A DNA stretch of 64,000 bases from Winogradskyella arenosi (GCF_003337305.1 NZ_QPJO01000001.1:372001-436000); one strand, 5' to 3'; shown: positions 1-8,879, counted from the first letter of the stretch. The notes: generated by a model not told the origin, from the letters alone. Numbers and translations are program-made.

Positions 1-35
1 ATTAAGATAATCATAGCAATTTTTTCCTTTTTCAT
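1..35 (-). CDS. Start of a leftward gene, N-terminus only (partial)
   Basis: A minus-strand ATG at 35-33 opens a frame that stays open to the window edge and reads MKKEKIAMIIL, basic residues followed by a hydrophobic run, as at the start of a signal peptide or membrane anchor. A second ATG at 14-12 is in frame. The -10-like CATCTAC of the ECF-type promoter at 33-66 ends 24 nt before that inner ATG, almost the same distance as in front of the lipoprotein gene at 5419, so the inner ATG is the better start if that promoter is used. Product unknown, only 11 residues are visible. Confidence 0.3.
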   Translation of the reverse strand, partial: MKKEKIAMIIL

Positions 36-66
36 TTAGTAGATGTAAAAATTGTAAAAGGGTTGC
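33..66 (-). promoter_or_regulatory. ECF-sigma-type promoter candidate, leftward
   Basis: On the minus strand GCAACCCTTTT (66-56) is followed after 10 nt by CATCTAC (45-39). The same two blocks with exactly the same spacing stand upstream of the lipoprotein/ECF sigma operon at 5366-5393. An AAC-containing -35 and about 15 nt before the -10 fit ECF-type promoters. That the neighbouring sigma factor reads it is inference. Confidence 0.45.
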
Positions 67-246
67 GTACTAAAATTGAAAAAAATAAAGTTTCATTTTA
101 ATCTATAGGTCTCCCTTCATCTTCTTTATCAACAGATATTTGTCTTTCAATAACAAATCTTAAAAATAAAATTAGACCCTATTAATTCCATAATACCCCT
201 TTAAAAACAAGAACCTAGACTTTACTCAACCCTGAGTCTACACTCA

Positions 247-298
247 AGAATTATGATTCTAAAAAAACACTATTTTTATTTGGAATAAATATAAATAA
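247..298. promoter_or_regulatory. Possible operator region upstream of TonB receptor
   Basis: The 5' flank of the receptor gene (67-323) has no credible ORF. It holds two small inverted repeats: AGAAT-N4-ATTCT at 247-260 and TTATTT-N11-AAATAA at 276-298. Dyads of this A/T-rich kind would suit a Fur-type repressor, which is expected for a TonB receptor plus DUF4374 pair, but no Fur consensus can be tested here. Nothing else is seen in this stretch apart from the leftward promoter at its left end. Confidence 0.25.
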
Positions 299-323
299 GG
301 ATATTTTTGTCAAAAATTCTCAC

Positions 324-2732
324 GTGTTCCGATTCAAACTATCTGTTATCTATCTTTTTTTACTTACCAGCTTAATGGCCTTTGGACAAGAAGGTAATTT
401 TTATGGAAAAGTAAAGTACAATTCTAACGAACCTGCTGTGGCTACTTTTATAGCCCTAAAAGGAATGGATATTGAAAAGGAAACGAACGCTAACATTAAC
501 GGCGCTTATAACTTTAGGAACCTGCCTTATGGCACTTATAGCATCACCTTTTACTCTGTAAACGACTTACCTAAAACTGTAAACGTACAATTGGATGCTA
601 AGGACAAGGAAGTCAATGTAACTTTAGAAGTGGCCGCTTTAGATGAAGTTTTTGTAAGATCTAAAACGGAACAACAAAAAATTGAAGAAAAGGGCTTTGC
701 CGTTAGTGTTATAGAAACCAAAGAAGCCGCCATACAATCAATACAAGTTAATGAATTATTAGACCAAACTGCCGGTGTTAGGGTACGCCAATCTGGTGGA
801 TTAGGATCTCATGTGCATTATAACCTTAATGGAATGACGGGAAACTCTGTAAAAGTCTTTATTGATGGGGTTCCTATTTTAAATTTCGGACCTTCATTTT
901 CATTAAATAGCATCCCTCCTTCTTTAATTAAACGAATAGAAGTTTATAAAGGTGTGGTTCCACCGCATTTATCTGATGATGCTATGGGTGGCGCCATTAA
1001 TGTGGTTTTAAATGGAATTACAAAGAATGAATTAAAAGCTTCAATTTCCGCGGGATCCTTTGGGACTTACAGAGCCGATGTTAACGGAGGCTACCGAAAT
1101 AATAAAAACGGATTTACCGCTAGAGGATCTGCCTTTACCAATTATGCGGATAACGACTATGAAGTTTGGGGAGATCAAGTTGCTGTGGCACTTTCCGCAG
1201 GCACACCCGATGTTTATATTAGAGCAAAACGTTTTCATGACCGCTACCGCTCTCAAGGAGGTAGAGCTGAATTTGGTTACACCCATGTGTCTTGGGCCGA
1301 CAAATTATTGGGTGCTGTTCTTCTCTCTAATATGGACAACCAGATTCAAACCGGAGCCACAATGGAAATTGTATACGGAAACCGTTTTACAGAGCAGACC
1401 ACTAGAATGTTCAGCTTAGATTATGCAAAAACAAACCTCGCAAAAAATTTAGATGTTAGTGCCTTTGCCTCTTACTCACGACTGAAAAGAAAAACAATAG
1501 ATACCATTGCCACACAATACAGTTGGTTAGGATACCCAACCAGTTATTATAACGACCCCGATGTGTGGGCCTCAGGAGCAGAAGCTGGGGACCCCACCTT
1601 ACAGGAAGATACAGATCAAACCATTAACTCACGTACCAATCTTGCTTATCATCTTAACGACAATAATACGTTACAGTTAAATCATCTATTAAATACGTTT
1701 TCTCGAGATTCTGATGATCCTATGCTTCCTGCCGCAGAAAATGCACTCAAAGAAACAAGAGAATATTTAAAATCTATACTGTCCTTATCTTTTGAAAATA
1801 AGGCTTTCGATGAAAAATTAAGAACCTCTATTTTCGCTAAATCCTACTACCTTCATAGAACCTCTAAATTAAGAACGCGAGATTCTAATACCTCGGAGGC
1901 CACTATCTCTATAGATGAAAATAACATTTCTTCTCACGATCTTGGGTTTGGAGGCTCCATATCCTACTCCATTACTCCACAGCTTACCGTATTTGGATCG
2001 GCAGAAAAAGCCCTTCGCTTACCAGATGCCGATGAAGTTTTTGGAAACGTTGCCGATAATTTAAATGCCTCTATAAATCTAAAACCCGAGCATAGCAACA
2101 ACTATAATCTAGGGTTTAGTTACGACAATATTCGCTTTAAAAAACACAGTTTTGGTATTTCATCTAATGTCTTTATTAGAGATACTGAAGATTTAATTAT
2201 GCAACTCCCAACAGGCAGTAACGAAGAGTTTTTTGAAAATTCTAATGTTGGAAAAATCTATACTGAAGGTTTTGATTTCACCTTGAGTTATAATTACAAT
2301 GACGCCTTATTTTTTAGTGCTAACACCTCCTTTTTTAACGCCCGAGATTACAATGTAACCTACGACGTTGATGGAAATCCCATAACACCTACTTATGAGA
2401 GACTAGCCAATACGCCTTATTTTACGATGAATTATAATGCGAAGTATGAAACGCAAAATTTTATTCAGAAAGGCTCAAGATTCAGCACCTACACCAACCT
2501 ACTCTATGTACACGAATTTTTTAGAGGAAGTAGCGTTTTAGGAGGTTCTGGGAAAACGGTAATCCCAAGTCAGGTTTCATTTGATGCCGGCTTTGCTTAC
2601 ACCTTCCCAAAAAATAAAGTCTCGCTAAGTTTCGATGTTAAAAATATTTTAGACAATCAATTATTCGACAATTATGCCCTTCAAAAACCAGGAAGAGGCT
2701 TTTACGGAAAACTAACTTTTTCAATTTTATAA
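324..2732 (+). CDS. TonB-dependent outer membrane receptor
   Basis: Ligand-gated outer membrane transporter driven by TonB/ExbBD. The 802-aa product has a signal peptide (about 1-21, ending AFGQ), a carboxypeptidase-regulatory-like beta-sandwich (about 24-100) typical of Bacteroidota receptors, a plug domain (about 115-235, with the AMGGAINVVL motif) and a 22-strand-type barrel to the C-terminus. The start is GTG at 324. No ATG in frame precedes the signal peptide and no clear Shine-Dalgarno is present. The following gene, 19 bp downstream, encodes a DUF4374-like lipoprotein, a pairing usual in iron or siderophore uptake, so an iron chelate is the likely substrate. This is inference; cobalamin or another chelate is possible. 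Confidence 0.88.
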   Translation: MFRFKLSVIYLFLLTSLMAFGQEGNFYGKVKYNSNEPAVATFIALKGMDIEKETNANINGAYNFRNLPYGTYSITFYSVNDLPKTVNVQLDAKDKEVNVTLEVAALDEVFVRSKTEQQKIEEKGFAVSVIETKEAAIQSIQVNELLDQTAGVRVRQSGGLGSHVHYNLNGMTGNSVKVFIDGVPILNFGPSFSLNSIPPSLIKRIEVYKGVVPPHLSDDAMGGAINVVLNGITKNELKASISAGSFGTYRADVNGGYRNNKNGFTARGSAFTNYADNDYEVWGDQVAVALSAGTPDVYIRAKRFHDRYRSQGGRAEFGYTHVSWADKLLGAVLLSNMDNQIQTGATMEIVYGNRFTEQTTRMFSLDYAKTNLAKNLDVSAFASYSRLKRKTIDTIATQYSWLGYPTSYYNDPDVWASGAEAGDPTLQEDTDQTINSRTNLAYHLNDNNTLQLNHLLNTFSRDSDDPMLPAAENALKETREYLKSILSLSFENKAFDEKLRTSIFAKSYYLHRTSKLRTRDSNTSEATISIDENNISSHDLGFGGSISYSITPQLTVFGSAEKALRLPDADEVFGNVADNLNASINLKPEHSNNYNLGFSYDNIRFKKHSFGISSNVFIRDTEDLIMQLPTGSNEEFFENSNVGKIYTEGFDFTLSYNYNDALFFSANTSFFNARDYNVTYDVDGNPITPTYERLANTPYFTMNYNAKYETQNFIQKGSRFSTYTNLLYVHEFFRGSSVLGGSGKTVIPSQVSFDAGFAYTFPKNKVSLSFDVKNILDNQLFDNYALQKPGRGFYGKLTFSIL

Positions 2733-2751
2733 TCATTCAACCCAATACATT

Positions 2752-4059
2752 ATGACTTTTAATTTCAGATCCATTTTAAGTATCGCTTGTTTATCAGCCT
2801 TATCTTTAAATACTTTTTCTTGTAGTGAAGACGACACAGCTAGTGCAACGTCCTCAGAAACTTCAGACTACAGACCTTATCACTTAGTTATTGGTTCTAG
2901 TCCAACGGGAGAATCTGAAACTTATGTGCAAGGTGCCACTGTTGAAGAACTAAATGATCCCAATAAAACCTTTACTTTTAATGGTTATGGCCAAGAAATT
3001 CCCTCGACACGTACCGCTAGATTATACACTTCAAATGATGGTGAAACCGTATACAATTTAAACTACGGTGGTGGTGATATTGCAAAATACGACTACGTTA
3101 GTGGCCAAACCTATAATTTACTTTTAACAACAGACATACAAGCAGTTATGGGTACAGCTTACCCACGTTGGACTAAAATTGATGACAACTACGCTATGCT
3201 TCATAACGTTACAACAGAAAATATCTATGAAGACCCAGAGGATGAAACGTCTCCATACATTAAAACTACAGCTACCATAACTTTGGCCCGTGTAGACTTA
3301 AGTTCAATGACCGTTGTAGAAAACAATTCTTTTGAATACCCATACAATGAAACAGAATCTAACGCCGGAATTTACACTTTCCGTATCGATGCTCCAGTAA
3401 TTACAGATGGTAAATTATACTATGGTGTTGCAAAAAGATTCTATAACGCTTTAACCGGTGAGGTTGGCGATATGCTTTATGATCATGTAGAAACTTTAGT
3501 GGTTGATTATCCTTCTTTAGATAATGAAACTTCAATTACATCAACATTGGCCCAAGGATCTACCAACGGTTACAGAACTCCAGTGGCACATAAAGATGAA
3601 AATGGAGATACGTACCAACTAGTTACTTCTGGAGATGCTTCTATAATGAAAATTAGTAATGGAGCTTATGACGAAGCTTATGGTAAATTTGATATTAAAG
3701 CACTTTTAGGTCATAATGCAGAGGCCAATACAGGATGGTTTTACGTTGGCAATGGTATTGGATATGTTCCTGTTTTAAATACAGATGAAGGCGATAGCGC
3801 AAGTTCTAACTGGGATGTTGTACGTATAGATGTATACAACAAAACAGCTGTAACTATGAATGTACCTTTAGATCTTTGGTTACGTCAATATCAATGGGCA
3901 AGTGTTATTGATGGAAAACTATATATGGCATTAGCCTCTTTAGGAGGTGAAGGAAAAGTTTACATTTTCGATCCAAGTTCTACAAGTGCAGATGGATTTA
4001 CAACCGGGGCAACCTTACAAACCGGAACCACGGATGCCTCTTACATCGGTTTATTTTAA
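2752..4059 (+). CDS. DUF4374-like lipoprotein, partner of TonB receptor
   Basis: The 435-aa protein starts with a lipoprotein-like signal ending at Cys24, followed by SEDD; acidic residues directly after the cysteine resemble the export signal that sends Bacteroidota lipoproteins to the cell surface. The residue three before the cysteine is T, so the lipobox is weak. The body is rich in Y, G, D and repeated beta-strand blocks (for example RLYTSNDGETVYNLNYGG and later IDGKLYMALASLGGEGKVYIF), consistent with a beta-propeller as expected for DUF4374. It lies 19 bp after the receptor gene and ends before a hairpin terminator. Likely role: surface ligand capture or handling for the receptor. Function in this family is not established. 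Confidence 0.7.
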   Translation: MTFNFRSILSIACLSALSLNTFSCSEDDTASATSSETSDYRPYHLVIGSSPTGESETYVQGATVEELNDPNKTFTFNGYGQEIPSTRTARLYTSNDGETVYNLNYGGGDIAKYDYVSGQTYNLLLTTDIQAVMGTAYPRWTKIDDNYAMLHNVTTENIYEDPEDETSPYIKTTATITLARVDLSSMTVVENNSFEYPYNETESNAGIYTFRIDAPVITDGKLYYGVAKRFYNALTGEVGDMLYDHVETLVVDYPSLDNETSITSTLAQGSTNGYRTPVAHKDENGDTYQLVTSGDASIMKISNGAYDEAYGKFDIKALLGHNAEANTGWFYVGNGIGYVPVLNTDEGDSASSNWDVVRIDVYNKTAVTMNVPLDLWLRQYQWASVIDGKLYMALASLGGEGKVYIFDPSSTSADGFTTGATLQTGTTDASYIGLF

Positions 4060-4114
4060 TAACATACCAGCTTAACGGTTTAATCTTTTTATTAGGAAAA
4101 ACGGTATAAAACTT

Positions 4115-4149
4115 AAAGCCATAACCTTCATTGTGTTCTGGCTTTTTTA
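4115..4149 (+). terminator. Rho-independent terminator after DUF4374 gene
   Basis: AAAGCCA (4115-4121) pairs with TGGCTTT (4139-4145) across a 17-nt loop and is followed by T residues. It closes the receptor/lipoprotein operon before recA. Confidence 0.5.
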
Positions 4150-4307
4150 TTTTATCGCAATTATTTTTAAAATTATTAAGCACAACAATTTAAAATTAAA
4201 AAAATGACCCCTTGCATTTGTAGTAATTTGAAACGAGGAATGTTATTAATTAAAATAAGTGGTATTTTTGAATAATTATTAAATGAAGAATTCTAGAAAA
4301 AAGAAAT

Positions 4308-5312
4308 ATGAGTAGCGAAAAAGATGCCAAATTAAAAGCTCTAAAATTAACTTTAGACAAGTTAGATAAAGCTTACGGAAAAGGAACAGTAATGAAAATG
4401 AGCGATCAAGCTGTGGTAGATGTAGATGCCATATCTTCTGGATCATTAGGGTTAGACATCGCCTTAGGCGTTGGTGGTTATCCAAGAGGACGTGTCATTG
4501 AAATATATGGTCCAGAATCATCAGGTAAAACAACCTTAACACTTCACGCTATTGCAGAGGCTCAGAAAGCTGGTGGTATCGCTGCATTTATTGATGCTGA
4601 GCATGCTTTTGACCGTTTTTATGCTGAAAAACTAAACGTTGATATTGATAATCTAATTATATCTCAACCCGATAACGGAGAGCAAGCTTTAGAAATTGCT
4701 GATAATCTTATTCGATCAGGGGCAATTGACATTGTTGTTGTCGATTCTGTTGCAGCTCTAACACCTAAAAGTGAGATTGAAGGTGAAATGGGAGACTCTA
4801 AAATGGGCTTACATGCACGTTTGATGTCACAAGCGCTTAGAAAATTAACCTCTTCTATTAGCAAAACAAACTGTACCGTAATTTTCATTAACCAATTACG
4901 TGAAAAAATTGGAGTGATGTTCGGTAACCCAGAAACTACAACTGGTGGTAATGCCTTAAAATTCTATGCTTCTGTACGTTTAGATATTAGACGCTCAACG
5001 CAAATTAAAGATAGTGATGGTAACGTAATGGGTAACAAAACCCGTGTAAAAGTGGTAAAAAACAAAGTTGCACCACCATTTAGACTTGCGGAGTTCGATA
5101 TTATGTACGGCCAAGGGGTCTCTAAAGTGGGTGAAGTCTTAGACCTAGCTGTAGAACACGATATTGTTAAGAAAAGTGGCTCTTGGTTTAGCTATGGTGA
5201 TACCAAACTTGGACAAGGACGTGATGCCGTTAAAATGATCATTAAGGACAATCCGGATTTAATGGATGAACTTGAAGAAAAAGTGCGAACGTTAATTAAC
5301 GAAGCGAAGTAA
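4308..5312 (+). CDS. recA: RecA recombinase
   Basis: DNA-dependent ATPase that forms filaments on single-stranded DNA for homologous recombination and induces LexA-type responses where present. The 334-aa protein is of normal length. Visible motifs are Walker A GPESSGKT (68-75), Walker B DIVVVDS (141-147), the [25 protein letters not shown] block covering L2, and an acidic C-terminal end. Starts at ATG 4308 with an A/G-rich stretch (AAAAAAGAAAT) just before it. It is a monocistronic unit, closed by a strong terminator 15 bp downstream. Confidence 0.98.
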   Translation: MSSEKDAKLKALKLTLDKLDKAYGKGTVMKMSDQAVVDVDAISSGSLGLDIALGVGGYPRGRVIEIYGPESSGKTTLTLHAIAEAQKAGGIAAFIDAEHAFDRFYAEKLNVDIDNLIISQPDNGEQALEIADNLIRSGAIDIVVVDSVAALTPKSEIEGEMGDSKMGLHARLMSQALRKLTSSISKTNCTVIFINQLREKIGVMFGNPETTTGGNALKFYASVRLDIRRSTQIKDSDGNVMGNKTRVKVVKNKVAPPFRLAEFDIMYGQGVSKVGEVLDLAVEHDIVKKSGSWFSYGDTKLGQGRDAVKMIIKDNPDLMDELEEKVRTLINEAK

Positions 5313-5327
5313 TAAATTGAATGAAAA

Positions 5328-5357
5328 AAATCCTGATAATCTCAGGATTTTTTTTGT
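5328..5357 (+). terminator. Rho-independent terminator of recA
   Basis: Perfect 9-bp stem AAATCCTGA (5328-5336) / TCAGGATTT (5342-5350) with a 5-nt loop, continuing into a T run. Confidence 0.85.
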
Positions 5358-5365
5358 TTATAGAC

Positions 5366-5393
5366 GCAACCCTTTTTACTTTCTCTCATCTAC
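5366..5393 (+). promoter_or_regulatory. ECF-sigma-type promoter of lipoprotein/sigma/anti-sigma operon
   Basis: GCAACCCTTTT (5366-5376), 10 nt spacer, CATCTAC (5387-5393). The gene start at 5419 follows 25 nt later. The same bipartite motif with identical spacing is found on the minus strand at 39-66. Its place directly upstream of an ECF sigma operon suggests autoregulation. No TAnnTTTG housekeeping element was noticed here. Confidence 0.5.
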
Positions 5394-5418
5394 CTAGTGT
5401 AATTGATGATGATTATAT

Positions 5419-5853
5419 ATGAAAAAATACGCCTTTCTATTTTTAGTTTTTATAGCAACACTCACCTCGTGTAGTATTGAGGACGACGATAATACCCAAT
5501 ATTCCGTTGAGTTTATGCCTATTGAATCTGTTGAAGTTCCAGAATATTTTATTTATGGTGAAACCTATGAGATTGCAATGACTTACACACAACCGAGTTC
5601 TTGTTATTTATTTAGAGACTTTTATTACAGTATTGAAGGCAATGAAAGAACTGTTGCAATAGAAAACAACGTCTACCTTAGTGATGCCTGTGTTGAAGAA
5701 CCAGAATCGGTTACTGTGAGTTTTGATTTCAATGTTACGGGCAACGAAACCTATCTCTTTAAATTTTACCAAGGAAAAGATGAAGATGGTGTAGATCAGT
5801 TTCATTTGGTTGAAGTGCCTGTCATAGATTCAAGATCTATTTTAGAAGATTAA
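5419..5853 (+). CDS. Small lipoprotein upstream of ECF sigma factor
   Basis: A 144-aa protein of unknown function. It has a short basic start, a hydrophobic core and a lipobox LTSC with Cys18, followed by SIEDDDN; the acidic run after the cysteine resembles a surface-export signal of Bacteroidota lipoproteins. The mature part is acidic and rich in Y, V and E, predicted beta-sandwich-like, with a pair of cysteines (in SSCYLF and DACVEEP) that could form a disulphide. It ends 34 bp before the sigma factor gene in the same direction and shares the upstream ECF-like promoter, so it may be a target gene or a sensor component of that system. Confidence 0.65.
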   Translation: MKKYAFLFLVFIATLTSCSIEDDDNTQYSVEFMPIESVEVPEYFIYGETYEIAMTYTQPSSCYLFRDFYYSIEGNERTVAIENNVYLSDACVEEPESVTVSFDFNVTGNETYLFKFYQGKDEDGVDQFHLVEVPVIDSRSILED

Positions 5854-5887
5854 GTAAAAGTCAATTATTAACTAATTTCAAACACAT

Positions 5888-6433
5888 GTGAGTTTAGAAC
5901 AACTCATAGAAAATTGTAAGAAGAGTGATGCTCAAGCTCAAAGCCAATTATACAAGCAGTATGCAAGTAAATTATTTTCGCTTTGTCTCAAGTACTCAAA
6001 ACACTATGCTGAAGCAGAAGACAACCTGCATGATGCCTTTATTACTATCTTTGATAAAATAGGGCAATACAATCATAAAGGTTCTTTTGAAGGCTGGCTT
6101 AAGCGTATTACAATAAATACAGCCTTACAACGCTATAGAGAAGATGTTGGCGTTTATGATATTGTCAATGAAGATCGTATTGAAGACGTCACTTTAGATA
6201 TTAATAATGAAAATGTAAGCCTTGATTTCTTATTAAAAATTATTCAAGAATTACCCGACAGGTACCGCCTAATCTTTAACCTGTACGTCTTAGATGGCTA
6301 CTCGCATGTTGAGATTAGTAAACTAATAAAAATTTCAACCGGAACATCAAAATCCAATCTTGCACGGGCCCGAATGATTTTAAAAGATAAAATTGAAGCT
6401 TACAATGCGACTCCAAATTCGCAGAGTATTTAG
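5888..6433 (+). CDS. RNA polymerase ECF sigma factor
   Basis: Extracytoplasmic-function sigma factor of 181 aa. Region 2 spans about 22-85 (YAEAEDNLHDAFITIFDKI and the GSFEGWLKRITINTALQRYR segment that binds the -10) and region 4 about 115-170 (LPDRYRLIFNLYVLDGYSHVEIS followed by the helix KSNLARARMILKDKI). There is no region 3, as usual for ECF factors. Start is GTG at 5888; the only ATG nearby (5886) runs straight into a stop. The stop lies 3 bp before the next ORF, which encodes its probable anti-sigma partner, so translation is likely coupled. Confidence 0.92.
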   Translation: MSLEQLIENCKKSDAQAQSQLYKQYASKLFSLCLKYSKHYAEAEDNLHDAFITIFDKIGQYNHKGSFEGWLKRITINTALQRYREDVGVYDIVNEDRIEDVTLDINNENVSLDFLLKIIQELPDRYRLIFNLYVLDGYSHVEISKLIKISTGTSKSNLARARMILKDKIEAYNATPNSQSI

Positions 6434-6436
6434 ATC

Positions 6437-8005
6437 ATGAACGATAAAAAAAACATAGACAGACTTTTTCAGGAAAAGTTTAAGGATTTTGAAATGGCAC
6501 CCAACGATGCCGTTTGGGAACGTATTAACGAAAGTCTTCCAAAGAAAAAGAAAAAACGTCGCGTCATAGCCCTATGGTGGCAAATTGGTGGTGTAGCAGC
6601 CCTCATTGCTCTACTGTTAACCGCAGGCATTTCCTTTTTTGATACCAATGAAAGTTTTAAGCAAGAGGTTCCTTTAGTAAATACAGAAAATCCAGAGACT
6701 CAACAACCTTCTAAAACACAAGACACATATAAGCTAGAAGTTCCTGAAACTGAAGCCTTCAATAAAGAGAAAATTGCAGATACGGATACTTCTAAAGACA
6801 CTAGCGATACGCTAACCAACGACGAAGCTGCTAAAACGACTAAAGAATCTTCTATTAAGAACGATCCTCTACACACTAATGCTTCCAAAGCTGTAAATAC
6901 GGCATTGGCGCAGACAGAAACGGGGAACCAATCTACCCAAAACAGGCAAACCACAAATCCAAAAGCTTCAAAAGCGAATAAGGCAAATGGCACGAGTGCT
7001 AATCAACCTTCGGACTTTAAAAATTCTACGGAGTTCAGCTCTGATGTAAAGCAAAAATCGACCATAAAAGAAGCTACTAAAACACAAAACAACCAAATTG
7101 CACAACAGAGCAACTCAAGTTCGGCTCAGAATAATGCAATTTCTAAAACGGATTCAGAAGTCAACAAGACCACAACTACAGTTGCCGAAAATGACCTTAC
7201 TGAAACCACTGAAGACAATGCTATCACTTCTGCTATTGCGGCTTTAGAAGAAGCCACAGATAAAGACGAAGAGGAAACAGAACAGACCAAGTGGAGTATT
7301 GCGCCTAATGTTGCCCCAGTATATTTTAACTCTTTAGGAGAAGGATCATCACTAGACAACCAATTTAATCAAAATAGCAAAAGTGCTGATGTGAATATGA
7401 GTTATGGTATTGCTGCGAGTTACGCTGTTGGTCCTAAATTAAAAATTAGAGCGGGTATTAACCGTGTTAACCTCAACCAAACCACTAATGATGTTTATGC
7501 CTTTTCAGGTACAGAAACAGCTTCTAGAGGTATTGAAGGCTCGTTTACTAATATTAGCTTTAATAATGCTGAAGAGCATGTCTCTTTAGTGAGTTCTAGC
7601 CTAATGAATAGGTCTACAGTACCAGAACTCCTAACCAATACTGTTGCTGGTGATATAGACCAACGTTTTGGTTTTATAGAAATTCCCGTAGCTTTAGAAT
7701 ACCGTCTTTTAGACCGTAAATTTGGAATTAATCTTATAGGAGGTTTTAGCACCCTTTTATTAAGTAATAATGAAATCTATGCAGATGTTAATGGCAATTC
7801 TGAACTCATCGGAGAAGCCAATAACATTAACGACACTAGTTTTAGTGCCAATTTAGGTTTTGGTATAGATTACAGTTTATCTAAACAGTGGCTTCTTAAC
7901 CTAGAACCCACTTTTAAATACCAACTAAACACTTTTAACAATACTACCGGTAATTTTAAACCCTTCTTTATTGGAGTGTACACCGGATTACGATATAAGT
8001 TTTAG
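6437..8005 (+). CDS. Envelope-spanning anti-sigma factor with outer membrane barrel
   Basis: Probable partner of the sigma factor encoded 3 bp upstream. The 522-aa chain has a cytoplasmic N-terminus (1-42) with the LFQEKFKDFEMAPNDAVWERI segment typical of Bacteroidota anti-sigma-like domains, then a basic KKKKKRR stop, one membrane helix (about 43-68), a long low-complexity S/T/N/Q/K/E linker (69-284), and a C-terminal region (285-522) of alternating amphipathic strands ending in Phe, as in a PorT-like outer membrane barrel. There is no cleavable signal peptide. This resembles the dual membrane-spanning anti-sigma factors described in Bacteroides. Such a protein could sense the outer membrane and release the sigma factor. 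The topology is inferred from sequence pattern only. Confidence 0.75.
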   Translation: MNDKKNIDRLFQEKFKDFEMAPNDAVWERINESLPKKKKKRRVIALWWQIGGVAALIALLLTAGISFFDTNESFKQEVPLVNTENPETQQPSKTQDTYKLEVPETEAFNKEKIADTDTSKDTSDTLTNDEAAKTTKESSIKNDPLHTNASKAVNTALAQTETGNQSTQNRQTTNPKASKANKANGTSANQPSDFKNSTEFSSDVKQKSTIKEATKTQNNQIAQQSNSSSAQNNAISKTDSEVNKTTTTVAENDLTETTEDNAITSAIAALEEATDKDEEETEQTKWSIAPNVAPVYFNSLGEGSSLDNQFNQNSKSADVNMSYGIAASYAVGPKLKIRAGINRVNLNQTTNDVYAFSGTETASRGIEGSFTNISFNNAEEHVSLVSSSLMNRSTVPELLTNTVAGDIDQRFGFIEIPVALEYRLLDRKFGINLIGGFSTLLLSNNEIYADVNGNSELIGEANNINDTSFSANLGFGIDYSLSKQWLLNLEPTFKYQLNTFNNTTGNFKPFFIGVYTGLRYKF

Positions 8006-8054
8006 GTTGACTTAAATTATTGCAACATAAGAGTTATGTTTAGCAATGGTGACA

Positions 8055-8089
8055 AAAGCTACTCTTGGTTAGGGTAGCTTTACTTTTTT
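8055..8089 (+). terminator. Terminator hairpin between convergent genes
   Basis: AAAGCTAC (8055-8062) pairs with GTAGCTTT (8074-8081), followed by a short T run on the plus strand. It overlaps the stop codon of the convergent acyltransferase gene. Confidence 0.5.
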
Positions 8090-8823
8090 AAAGTCTTAGC
8101 ACTTAAAGCCTCTAAAATTAAGGTTCTAGTCGTTTTATTTAACGTTTTAGTATCAGCTGTTGTTAAGCCTTCAGTAGGTATAAACTTATGGATTTTCGCA
8201 CGCATTTTTCCAGGGCTTCCACTGAAAAAGGTATACGAAAAGCGTTTTTTATTATCGTAGAATGTAATCGGTACAATTGGAATTTGATGGTTAATAGCTA
8301 AGCGGAAAGCACCATCTTTAAATTCATCTAATAAAATATGCTCTTCAGGCACACCACCTTCAGGAAAAATACAAATACTTAAGCCTTGTTTTAAACGGCG
8401 TTGCGCTCTTAAAAATACAGCCTGTCTACTTTTAGCACTTCTTCTATCCACTAAAATACAGGTGCGCTTATAGAAAAATCCGAACAACGGAATTTTTGCC
8501 AATTCTTGCTTACCAACAAAAACAAAAGGATTTTTTACGGCCACAAGCATGAGCATAATATCTGCCATGGAGGTATGGTTAGCTACAAACATGTAGCTCT
8601 TGTTAGGATCTGGCACTTCTGCCCTCTTAATTTTATAGCCAAAGCCCATGCCTATTAAAATAAACTTAGACCAGATTCGTGCTAATTTAAAAAAATAAGG
8701 GTACCACTGTTCTCTAGAAATAGAAATGATCAACAGCGGAAACAGTACAATAATCGGTATGGCTACTAAAATGTAGAACCAAATCCGGTATAAAAGCCAT
8801 AATGGATATTTCAAAAATGCCAT
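8080..8823 (-). CDS. 1-acyl-sn-glycerol-3-phosphate acyltransferase (PlsC family)
   Basis: Inner-membrane-associated acyltransferase that adds the second acyl chain to lysophosphatidic acid in phospholipid synthesis. The 247-aa protein has an N-terminal membrane helix (about 12-36), the catalytic H83-x4-D88 box in ANHTSMAD, and the substrate-binding FPEGG motif (153-157). A role with ornithine- or other lysolipids cannot be excluded, since PlsC paralogues are common in Bacteroidota. Transcribed alone, divergent from trpS, with the start at ATG 8823. Confidence 0.88.
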   Translation of the reverse strand: MAFLKYPLWLLYRIWFYILVAIPIIVLFPLLIISISREQWYPYFFKLARIWSKFILIGMGFGYKIKRAEVPDPNKSYMFVANHTSMADIMLMLVAVKNPFVFVGKQELAKIPLFGFFYKRTCILVDRRSAKSRQAVFLRAQRRLKQGLSICIFPEGGVPEEHILLDEFKDGAFRLAINHQIPIVPITFYDNKKRFSYTFFSGSPGKMRAKIHKFIPTEGLTTADTKTLNKTTRTLILEALSAKTLKK

Positions 8824-8879
8824 AGCACCAAAACTAGTTAATTAAATTAAATGCCTACTTATAGTTCTGCTAAAAAATT

